DNA of 28,222 nucleotides from an uncultured Eubacterium sp. (GTDB lineage Bacteria; Bacillota; Clostridia; Lachnospirales; Lachnospiraceae), in the NCBI GenBank assembly GCA_934351445.1, contig CAKRIZ010000030.1, positions 1 to 28,222 of the forward strand, written 5' to 3'. Below the pieces are notes generated by a model. It saw nothing but the letters and a program-made list of their open reading frames with translations. It was not told where the DNA came from and made no database searches. Positions 7,782 to 14,870 of this stretch are shown piece by piece. Position 1 is the first letter of the stretch. Every line of letters starts with the position of its first letter. The translations under genes were made by a program, and so were the position numbers.

Positions 7782-7787
7782 ACCTCC
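7782..7787 (-). promoter_or_regulatory. Ribosome binding site that fixes the infC start
   Basis: On the minus strand GGAGGT lies 8 nt before the ATT at 7771-7773 but about 20 nt before the first ATG. This spacing is the main reason for choosing the AUU codon. Confidence 0.8.
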
Positions 7788-7843
7788 ATTTTTATATTGG
7801 TTCTGACTCATACGACAGTCTCTCAAACAGCAGCCTTTACCCG

Positions 7844-7873
7844 AAAAAAAAGCGGATACACAACTGTATCCAC
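7844..7873 (-). terminator. Leader terminator upstream of infC
   Basis: On the minus strand GGATACA pairs with TGTATCC (7-bp stem, 4-nt loop, arms 7854-7860 and 7865-7871). GC and eight T follow (A-run 7844-7851). It lies before the infC ribosome binding site, so it is an attenuator rather than a gene-end terminator. Confidence 0.85.
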
Positions 7874-8001
7874 CTATCACATCCGACTCATAATGACCTG
7901 ATCTGTTAATCTCAAAATCATCATTGAATACTTATGAACCCGAGTCACGCGATTGTGCTAAGGTGAGAGTGGATACTCTACTTGCTGTTTTCAACTCATT
8001 T

Positions 8002-8030
8002 AATGTAACATAGCATCTGCCGCACGTCAA
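8002..8030 (-). promoter_or_regulatory. Promoter of the infC-rpmI-rplT operon
   Basis: On the minus strand TTGACG (8025-8030) is separated by 17 nt from TACATT (8002-8007), a good vegetative promoter. Transcription should start near 7995, giving the long leader described separately. Confidence 0.75.
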
Positions 8031-8086
8031 GTACTTTTTCACTTTTCCGGCTTCTTTTTTTTGTCATCCTGTGGTACGGTATATAT

Positions 8087-8135
8087 GGCGGCAGATATAG
8101 CAGTATCATATCAGGATACTGCTATACCCGCCGCC
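8087..8135. repeat. 49-nt interrupted palindrome upstream of the PHP gene
   Basis: GGCGGC (8087-8092) pairs with GCCGCC (8130-8135). Inside a 3x3 mismatch, TATAGCAGTATC (8096-8107) pairs with GATACTGCTATA (8115-8126) across a 7-nt loop. That gives 18 paired bases. Neither side has a T-run, so it is not a usual intrinsic terminator. It lies 46 nt before the start codon of the PHP-domain gene and could be an mRNA leader hairpin, a DNA operator or a small mobile-repeat relic. Confidence 0.8.
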
Positions 8136-8181
8136 AGACAGCCCTCAAAAATTTATTTACTATAACAAGGAGGTCCATCCC

Positions 8182-9051
8182 ATGGATACACGTATCATAG
8201 ATCTGCATGTACATTCGAATGCTTCGGACGGAACATGCACCCCCACAGAACTTGTGGCAGAAGCAGCCCGCGCCGGGCTCTCTGCATTTGCACTGACCGA
8301 CCACGACACAACCGACGGTATCACAGAGGCTGAAGCAGCCGCAAAAGCAGCCGGTATCGAGCTCATTCCGGGTGTCGAATTGTCGACCGAATATGAAGGA
8401 ACCGAGATTCATGTACTCGGGTTCTACATTGATATCCAAAATGAAACATTACAGAAACAGATGGCAGATTTCCGTGCTGCCAGAGACAACCGCAATGTCT
8501 ATATGCTTGAAAAGCTGCGCGCGTTTGGATTCGACATCACACAGGAAGCACTGGAAGCAAAATTCCCCGATGCGGTCATCACCCGCGCCCACATTGCCAG
8601 ATTTCTGCTGGACAAAGGATATATTCCCGATATGAAGACTGCGTTTGCAAAATATATCGGTGACGGCTGCCCCTGCTATGTTGGGCGTCCCAAAGTCACA
8701 CCGATGCAGGCGGTAGACTATATTTTAGCAGCAGGCGGTGTACCGGTCCTCGCACATCCGGTCATGTATCATATGGAGCGCACAAAACTGACACGCATGA
8801 TTACCGAGATGAAAGCACACGGCCTCGCCGGTATTGAGGCGATCTATTCCGAAAATACACCTGCGGACGAACAGATCTATAAGGAGCTTGCACGCTCCGA
8901 GGGACTGCTCATATCCGGCGGTTCTGATTTCCACGGTACCAACAAGCCGGATCTGTCGCTTGGAAAAGGCCGCGGAAAGCTCTACATTCCATATTCATTG
9001 TTGGAGAAAATTCAGGACAAGCATGCACAGATTCTCGCATCGCACACATAA
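8182..9051 (+). CDS. PHP-domain phosphoesterase, TrpH/YciV-like
   Basis: This 289-residue cytosolic protein is a stand-alone PHP-domain metal-dependent phosphoesterase. The metal ligands are visible in order: HVH in DLHVHSNASDGT (H9, H11, D16), D40-H41 in TDHDT, E66 in PGVE, H76, H137, H192 in AHP, and D249/H251 in GSDFHG. Characterised relatives (E. coli YciV/RNase AM, Chromobacterium 3',5'-nucleotide bisphosphatase) remove nucleotides from RNA 5' ends or hydrolyse 3',5'-bisphosphates. Substrate preference here is inferred only at family level. ATG at 8182 follows AAGGAGGT at 8167-8174. It is transcribed alone, away from infC and towards the HAD gene, with 20 bp between the two stop codons. 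A large palindrome lies in its upstream region. Confidence 0.92.
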   Translation: MDTRIIDLHVHSNASDGTCTPTELVAEAARAGLSAFALTDHDTTDGITEAEAAAKAAGIELIPGVELSTEYEGTEIHVLGFYIDIQNETLQKQMADFRAARDNRNVYMLEKLRAFGFDITQEALEAKFPDAVITRAHIARFLLDKGYIPDMKTAFAKYIGDGCPCYVGRPKVTPMQAVDYILAAGGVPVLAHPVMYHMERTKLTRMITEMKAHGLAGIEAIYSENTPADEQIYKELARSEGLLISGGSDFHGTNKPDLSLGKGRGKLYIPYSLLEKIQDKHAQILASHT

Positions 9052-9100
9052 AGTGATTTGTATTCTATATTTTATAGCGGGACAAACCGCTCAATCACTT
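9051..9100. terminator. Nested inverted repeats at a convergent gene junction
   Basis: AAGTGATT (9051-9058) pairs with AATCACTT (9093-9100), and inside it AGCGG (9076-9080) pairs with CCGCT (9087-9091). The structure overlaps the end of the HAD gene and the last base of the PHP gene's stop codon. It lacks a T-run, so a terminator role for the two convergent genes is only a suggestion. Confidence 0.35.
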
Positions 9101-9884
9101 CCGCGATCGCGTCTTCATTATTCGTTGCCTGTGTCACATAATCCGCGATAGGTTTGACATCCGGATTGGCGTTGCTCATTGCAACGCCAAGTCCGGCAGC
9201 TTCTATCATCTCACAGTCATTCATCTCATCTCCGATGGCGATCGTATCCGCCGGGTCTACGCCTAGTTTTCCTGCCAGGAAATGAATCCCCATCTGCTTG
9301 GATACCCCATCCGGTACAATCTCTAAGTATTTCGGAGTTGAAAAGATCATCCGGCATCTGCCGTGTGACCATGCTTCCTGCTGCACACGGAACTGTTCGA
9401 GTCTGTCATGCTCATTTAAGCTGATCACGATCATTTTACTGGGGTCTGTCGTCAGATAATCCAACACATCCGCGCGCGGCATCGGAACCAGATTTGTATG
9501 GCTGACATACCAGCGGAGTTCCTCCGTGTCTGCTTTCGTCAATACCTCTCCATTTTGATAGGTCTGGATATACAGCCCGGCCTCGTCTGCCAGCGCAAAT
9601 AACTGCTCCACAACCGGCCGCCCCAGTGTCCGGTGCAGCAGCACCTCCTGCCTGTAACAATCATAGACATGTGCCCCATTATAGGACACGATATAGCAGC
9701 CATCTTCATTTAAACCAAGAGAATCGGATACTTTTTTTGCACTCTCAAACGGTCTGCCTGTCGCGATGACAAAGGAGTGCCCCGCTCTCGTTGCCCGGCG
9801 GATCGCCTCCCGGTTGCCTGCTGATATCTGTTTGTCATCATTGAGCAATGTGCCATCAAGATCCGAAAATATAATCTTACTCAT
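9072..9884 (-). CDS. Cof-type HAD-IIB family sugar/nucleotide phosphatase
   Basis: This 270-residue cytosolic hydrolase is of the haloacid dehalogenase superfamily, subfamily IIB (Cof/YbiV/YidA-like). The HAD motifs are all present: nucleophile and acid D8/D10 in SDLDGTLL, T42 in ATGRP, K196 in VSKQMG, and D219/D223 in GDEMND. The C2-type cap domain lies between about 80 and 190. Such enzymes dephosphorylate a broad range of sugar phosphates and cofactors (for example FMN or pyridoxal phosphate). The physiological substrate cannot be assigned. The start ATG at 9884 has AAGGAAC upstream. It lies 72 bp downstream of ppk1 on the same strand and may be read from the same transcript. Confidence 0.93.
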   Translation of the reverse strand: MSKIIFSDLDGTLLNDDKQISAGNREAIRRATRAGHSFVIATGRPFESAKKVSDSLGLNEDGCYIVSYNGAHVYDCYRQEVLLHRTLGRPVVEQLFALADEAGLYIQTYQNGEVLTKADTEELRWYVSHTNLVPMPRADVLDYLTTDPSKMIVISLNEHDRLEQFRVQQEAWSHGRCRMIFSTPKYLEIVPDGVSKQMGIHFLAGKLGVDPADTIAIGDEMNDCEMIEAAGLGVAMSNANPDVKPIADYVTQATNNEDAIAEVIERFVPL

Positions 9885-9956
9885 TTGTTCTGTTCCTTAC
9901 CTACTGTAGTTGCCTGTAATTACCTGTATTTTTCCATGATTTTTACGATGTGATAC

Positions 9957-12083
9957 CTATTCTTTCGGCTCTGCCGGAATAAACACACGCTCCCTGAATA
10001 CATTTTCCCGCGAAGCCGTCTGTGCCATCGCTTCATCACAGAACTGCTGTTGGGAATTGACGAGCACTTTTCCACGCTTGTCCTGTTTTGCATAAGTACC
10101 ATCTGCCAGCATCAGATGTGCTTTTACATTATCCTCCAGCTCTACCTCGAGAATATGGCGCACCTGCTTTTGCAGCTGCGGATCCAGCACCGGGAAGATG
10201 ATCTCCACACGTCGGTCCAGGTTTCTCGGCATCCAGTCAGCACTTCCCATATAGTATTCCTCATTGCCGTTGTTATAAAAATAGAAAATACGGCTATGCT
10301 CGAGAAAATTACCAACGATCGAGCGCACACGGATGTTTTCACTCACACCGGGGATACCGACCCGCAGACAGCAGATTCCCCGCACAATCAGGTCAATCTG
10401 TACCCCGGCAGCCGATGCCTCATACAAAGCAGCGATGATGTGTCGGTCACATAATGAATTCATCTTTGCCTCGATGCGCGCCTCTTTTCCATCCAGTGCA
10501 TTGCGCGTCTCCCTGCGGATGAGCTTTAAGAACTTCTTGCGCATCCAGATCGGTGCTACAACCAGATGGTTCCAGCTCAGCGGCTCCGAATAGCCTGACA
10601 ACATGTTAAACACAGCCGTTGCATCCTCTCCGATCGCCTCGGAACAGGTGAAGATACCACAATCCGTATACAGCTTTGCTGTTGAATCGTTATAATTACC
10701 GGTGCCGAGATGGACATATCGACAGATGCCGTTTTCCTCCTTGCGCACAACGAGCGCGATCTTGCTGTGTGTTTTCAGCCCGACCAGTCCGTAAATGACA
10801 TGGCAGCCTGCTTTCTCGAGCTTCTTCGCCCAGACAATATTGTTTTCCTCGTCAAAACGTGCCTTCAGCTCAACGAGAACCGTCACCTGCTTGCCATTCT
10901 CTGCGGCCTGTGCCAGTGATGCTATGATCGGCGAATTGCCACTCACACGATACAGGGTCTGTTTGATCGCAAGTACCTGTGGATCATTTGCAGCCTGCCG
11001 TATAAAGTCTACAACCGGCTGGAAGGTCTGATAGGGATGATGCAGCAGAATATCTCCCTGCTTAATCGCATCAAAGATATTCGCCTCCCCTGCAAGCTGC
11101 GGTACCGGTTGCGGCTGATACGGTGCATAGCGCAGCTCGTCCTTGCCGTCAAGACCGTACAGCTTCATTAAAAACGTCAGATCCAGCGGCCCACTGAGTT
11201 TAAATACATCTTCGCCCGCCACATCCAGTTCTTTTTTCAGGATTGAAAGCAGTTCCTTATCGATGTCACCGTCTACCTCGAGACGGATGACTTCACCCCA
11301 TTGGCGTTTCTTTAGCTGTTTTTCTATCTCTTTGAGCAGATCATTGGCTTCATCCTCATCGATCGGCAGATCGGCATTGCGCATGATCCGGTAAGGGCTT
11401 GTACACAATACCTGATAGTTGGAAAATAATCTGCCGATATTGTGTATGATCAGCTGCTCCAATAGCACAAAAGCATACTCATCCTCGGTTTCCGTCGGCA
11501 GCGGAACGAGCCGCGGCAGTACGGATGGCACCTGGACAGTCGCGAATACATTTTCCTCCTCCTTGCGGATCAATGCACCGATATTGAGTGTCTTGTTGCG
11601 GATCAGCGGAAATGGCCTGGACGCATCTACCGCCATCGGCGTCAGTACCGGATATACGATCTCATCGAAATACTGCTCTGCCGATCTGCGCTGTGCCTCA
11701 CCCAGATCCTCCATGCGGTCATAGACATAGATGCCCTGTGCCTTCAACTGTGGCTGCAGCGAACGGTTATATGTCGAATACTGCAGCTCGACCAGCTGCC
11801 TGGTCTGCTGATTGATCTTCTCCAGCTGCTGCGTGGCAGTCATCCCGGCAATATCTGTCTTTTTATATTTGGCATGCACCATATCTTTTAAAGACGCGAC
11901 ACGAACCATAAAAAACTCATCCAGATTTGATGATGTAATACTGACAAACTTTGTCCGCTCCAACAGCGGAATCGTCTTGTCACGGGCTTCACTGAGTACA
12001 CGGTGGTCGAATTTTAGCCAGCTCAGTTCGCGGTTTTCATAATATTTTGCATTTGCATAATCGATTGTTTTTTCCTTGTCCAT
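9957..12083 (-). CDS. ppk: Polyphosphate kinase 1
   Basis: PPK1 reversibly transfers the gamma-phosphate of ATP to inorganic polyphosphate. The 708-residue protein has the family's size and domains: N-terminal domain beginning ENRELSWLKFDHRVL (about 16-30), the head domain, and two phospholipase-D-like catalytic domains. The autophosphorylated histidine is H458 in RYVHLGTGNYN. The second conserved histidine is H596 in NFLEHSR. The ATP-site residues TLYR (375-378) and KTHSK (437-441) are present. I start at the ATG at 12081-12083 because conserved sequence begins soon after. A longer frame reaches an ATG at 12128 that overlaps the previous gene and would add 15 unconserved residues. It directly follows the Ppx/GppA-HD gene, forming a polyphosphate module. 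Confidence 0.96.
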   Translation of the reverse strand: MDKEKTIDYANAKYYENRELSWLKFDHRVLSEARDKTIPLLERTKFVSITSSNLDEFFMVRVASLKDMVHAKYKKTDIAGMTATQQLEKINQQTRQLVELQYSTYNRSLQPQLKAQGIYVYDRMEDLGEAQRRSAEQYFDEIVYPVLTPMAVDASRPFPLIRNKTLNIGALIRKEEENVFATVQVPSVLPRLVPLPTETEDEYAFVLLEQLIIHNIGRLFSNYQVLCTSPYRIMRNADLPIDEDEANDLLKEIEKQLKKRQWGEVIRLEVDGDIDKELLSILKKELDVAGEDVFKLSGPLDLTFLMKLYGLDGKDELRYAPYQPQPVPQLAGEANIFDAIKQGDILLHHPYQTFQPVVDFIRQAANDPQVLAIKQTLYRVSGNSPIIASLAQAAENGKQVTVLVELKARFDEENNIVWAKKLEKAGCHVIYGLVGLKTHSKIALVVRKEENGICRYVHLGTGNYNDSTAKLYTDCGIFTCSEAIGEDATAVFNMLSGYSEPLSWNHLVVAPIWMRKKFLKLIRRETRNALDGKEARIEAKMNSLCDRHIIAALYEASAAGVQIDLIVRGICCLRVGIPGVSENIRVRSIVGNFLEHSRIFYFYNNGNEEYYMGSADWMPRNLDRRVEIIFPVLDPQLQKQVRHILEVELEDNVKAHLMLADGTYAKQDKRGKVLVNSQQQFCDEAMAQTASRENVFRERVFIPAEPKE

Positions 12084-12114
12084 ACATCCCCCATTCTGTC
12101 TCTGTAACCTGGTT

Positions 12115-13659
12115 TTATTCAGAAACATGATAGTTGCGTTTTTCCTTTACAACCGGCTGCATGCTGAACACATCCTCAAACATGCCCGCCTTGGTATCAA
12201 ACATCGTCTTTTCCAGCATCATTCCATCCGATGTCTCCACAGATATGACGAGCTGTTTTCCCTTTCTGACTGCACGTACATTTTTAAATTTCTGCTTGTG
12301 GCTGCGGTCCATCGCATTTGCCACACGCAAAATAGCCGCACACTTTGCAACAATCAGATAGCTGTCCCGATCCAGTACATCACTGACCTGCTCATACGGG
12401 GCGAGCGGATACGTGTTGTACTTGACGATACTGGCGACAATCACACGGTCCAGATGTGACAGTCCCATGATCTCTGATGCCAGAATAATGTCATACGCAC
12501 ACTGCGGCGCATTGGCAAAGCTCACATATTTGCCACAATCATGCAGTATCGCAGCTGTCTGCAGCAGCAATTTTTCATGCTTACCCATTCCATGTGTTTT
12601 TTTCATCGCATCATAGATCAGGCTGCTCATCTCCACGAGTGCATCAATATGCGGCGAATAACTCATGTATCGCTGTGACAGCGAGTGTGCCGCTGAGAGC
12701 ACATCCTTTTCAAAATCATGTACCGGTTTCATATAGCGATGGCGCAGTGCATAATCATAGACGATACCGTCACTGATATCGATACCAGGTACCCATACGG
12801 CATCTGCCGATAATGTCTCAACAATCCTGCGGTATAATATAATCGATGGTATGAGCAGACGATCGGAGTCATCCGAGAGTCCGAGTGCCTCTGCAATCTG
12901 TTCATTATCTTTTTTCTCCAGATGCTTGAGATATCCGGACAATTTCTCCGCATCTACGGTCATGTTGTCCAGATTTTTATCCATACACCGCATGATCTCT
13001 GTGCTGTAATCGCCGGTCAGTATGAGATATTTGATCGTGCGGTTCTGATAATACTGTGCCTTGAATACACTCATTTCCTTGTCAATCAGCTCTTTCATCT
13101 GCTTGCGCATATGTTCCGGCCGCATGCTGCCATTCGGGAACAATTGTGCGAGCCGCATCGTCCCCAGCACCAGATGCTGTGTCGTGAGTACAGCACCGTG
13201 CACAAACAACGTGATCTGCAGTTCACCGCCTCCGACATTGACAAATGCAGCACTTTCTCCGGTCATCCGGTCAAATTCCGGCTTGGAGGTTGCACACTTG
13301 TACGACAAAAAGCGATGCTCCGAATTGCGCAGCATCTTCAGCCTGATACCGGTGCGCCGCTCGATCTGATCCAGCACAAACAGACAGTTGGCTGCATGGT
13401 ACAGCGCAGGACCTGCATATGCTTCATATGCATCTACACGATAGCCATCCATGATCCCGCAAAACTCCAGCAGAACATCGCAGATATCATCGACCAGTTC
13501 ATAGCCAACTCCTCCACCAGGAAACACATCCTTGCCAAGTTCCACACGGCTGCGGATAAAATCTACCGTGCGGATTTTTCTTTTTTCTGAAATCTCAAAT
13601 ACTTTGAGGCTCACTTCATAGGAGCCTACATAAATTGCCGCGAATGTTGTCACACCCAT
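12115..13659 (-). CDS. Ppx/GppA-like protein with HD-type C-terminal domain, signature residues altered
   Basis: The 514-residue protein has the two actin-like lobes of the exopolyphosphatase/guanosine pentaphosphatase family (about 5-300) and a C-terminal HD-like helical domain (about 315-500). Family landmarks include NVGGGELQ (141-148) and LGTMRL (165-170). Several usual active-site features differ. The first phosphate motif reads AAIYVGSYE where the family normally has D-x-G-S-N-S, with Y10 at the Asp position. The region of the catalytic Glu reads NSEHRF instead of a G-x-E-E-A pattern. The HD motif (ILHD, H373/D374) is kept, but the following family H-x-x-H segment is replaced by FANAPQCAYD. 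The location directly before ppk1 (31 bp) supports a role in polyphosphate metabolism or sensing. Whether it hydrolyses polyphosphate is doubtful from sequence. ATG at 13659 follows GAGGGAGAAGGG. Confidence 0.85.
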   Translation of the reverse strand: MGVTTFAAIYVGSYEVSLKVFEISEKRKIRTVDFIRSRVELGKDVFPGGGVGYELVDDICDVLLEFCGIMDGYRVDAYEAYAGPALYHAANCLFVLDQIERRTGIRLKMLRNSEHRFLSYKCATSKPEFDRMTGESAAFVNVGGGELQITLFVHGAVLTTQHLVLGTMRLAQLFPNGSMRPEHMRKQMKELIDKEMSVFKAQYYQNRTIKYLILTGDYSTEIMRCMDKNLDNMTVDAEKLSGYLKHLEKKDNEQIAEALGLSDDSDRLLIPSIILYRRIVETLSADAVWVPGIDISDGIVYDYALRHRYMKPVHDFEKDVLSAAHSLSQRYMSYSPHIDALVEMSSLIYDAMKKTHGMGKHEKLLLQTAAILHDCGKYVSFANAPQCAYDIILASEIMGLSHLDRVIVASIVKYNTYPLAPYEQVSDVLDRDSYLIVAKCAAILRVANAMDRSHKQKFKNVRAVRKGKQLVISVETSDGMMLEKTMFDTKAGMFEDVFSMQPVVKEKRNYHVSE

Positions 13660-13691
13660 AGATACCCTTCTCCCTCAAATCTTACGGTTCG

Positions 13692-14822
13692 TTAATAGTT
13701 ACCGAAAATCTTTAGATCCAATGTCTCCTCTTTTAATCCACGCAGCGCATTCTGCACTGCAGCCTCCCTCAGATTGCCGTCAAAATCTATAAAAAACTGA
13801 TATTCCCAGTTGCGTCCGGGGATCGGTCTGGACTCAATGCTCGTCATATTGAGCCCATTAAATATAAAATGGCTGAGCGCATGGTACAGTGCACCTGACT
13901 CATGCTTCAGCTGTACACAGATACTGATCTTGGATGCACCTGCAATGTACTCATTTTTCCGGCTGACAATAATAAAACGCGTCTCGTTCATACTGTTATT
14001 CTGGATTCCTTCATCCAGAATATGCAGCCCGTACAGCTCACTTGTCAGATGACTGGCGATCGCTGCCTGCGCGGGATCCGCATCGTCACATACTTTTTTT
14101 GCAGACATCGCTGTATTTTTCTGTGGGATCGTCTCCCATTCACGGTGCTGCTCCAAAAATCTCGAACACTGTGCCAGTGCCTGCGGATGCGAATAGACAC
14201 ATTTGATATCACTGCGTTTTGCACCCGGTAATCCAAGCAGGCAATGATTGATCGGTATCGTCTGCTCCCCTACAATATAATAGCCGTATTCACGCAGCAG
14301 ATCATAGTTCTCCGCTACGATGCCTGCGGATGAATTTTCAAACGGAAGTACCGCATAATCAGCCTGTCCATGTCTGATTGCCTCCATCGCATCGCGCCAT
14401 GTATCAACATGGAATTTTTCTGTCTGTTCACCAAAGTAGGATAACAGCGCGAGATGTGCATACGCACCTTCCACACCCTGATAGACGACGCGTATCCCCT
14501 CTTTCTTCAGTTCCGGGATCTCTGTCAATCCGAGTTCTTCGGCATGTCCCCGCTCCGTCAGCAGTTGATACTGTTTTTTCCTGCTCGTGGACATAATCTG
14601 CTCAAACAGCTCACGCACACCGTTTTTTGAAAACTCCGTATCGACCATCGCTGAGAGTGTATCGAGCTTACTCTTTTCTCGCTGCCGGTCGAGCACAGCT
14701 TTTCCGGTTGAGATCTTATACTCAGCGACTTCTGTTGTCAGCTCCATCCGCTGTTTGTACAGATCTATGATCTGCCGGTCAATGACATCGATATCTTTTC
14801 TGATTTCTGATAGATCCTTCAT
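13692..14822 (-). CDS. pheA: Bifunctional chorismate mutase / prephenate dehydratase (P-protein)
   Basis: PheA converts chorismate to prephenate and then to phenylpyruvate, committing carbon to phenylalanine. The 376-residue protein carries an AroQ-type chorismate mutase at residues 1-85 (starting DLSEIRKDIDVIDRQIIDL), the prephenate dehydratase domain at about 109-288 with the catalytic TRF motif (281-283), and a C-terminal ACT domain (about 297-370). The ACT domain has the phenylalanine-binding motifs GAL (310-312) and ESRP (330-333), so feedback inhibition by phenylalanine is expected. The length is normal for a fused P-protein. It follows polC by 48 bp and precedes the Ppx-like gene by 32 bp on the same strand, with CAGGAG upstream. 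No leader-peptide or T-box control is visible at this internal position. Confidence 0.96.
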   Translation of the reverse strand: MKDLSEIRKDIDVIDRQIIDLYKQRMELTTEVAEYKISTGKAVLDRQREKSKLDTLSAMVDTEFSKNGVRELFEQIMSTSRKKQYQLLTERGHAEELGLTEIPELKKEGIRVVYQGVEGAYAHLALLSYFGEQTEKFHVDTWRDAMEAIRHGQADYAVLPFENSSAGIVAENYDLLREYGYYIVGEQTIPINHCLLGLPGAKRSDIKCVYSHPQALAQCSRFLEQHREWETIPQKNTAMSAKKVCDDADPAQAAIASHLTSELYGLHILDEGIQNNSMNETRFIIVSRKNEYIAGASKISICVQLKHESGALYHALSHFIFNGLNMTSIESRPIPGRNWEYQFFIDFDGNLREAAVQNALRGLKEETLDLKIFGNY

Positions 14823-14870
14823 ACTATAATAAACTCCTGCATTCTCTTTCGTTTTATCCCGGCATGCCCC

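Larger units (their letters stand above)
7774..7995 (-). promoter_or_regulatory. infC operon leader, L20-type attenuator candidate
   Basis: The roughly 220-nt leader between the promoter and infC ends in an intrinsic terminator (7844-7873). The 5' arm of that terminator, GTGGATAC in RNA sense (7866-7873), is complementary over 8 bp to GTATCCAC near the start of the leader (7969-7976). Two exclusive folds are thus possible. In B. subtilis L20 binds the equivalent leader and favours termination (Rfam L20_leader). The position and the gene order match that system. I could not run a covariance-model search. Confidence 0.75.

Noticed and set aside
7774..7995. T-box or metabolite riboswitch in the infC leader
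   Set aside because: No T-box sequence or known aptamer core was recognised; the gene order and terminator fit the L20 autoregulatory leader better.
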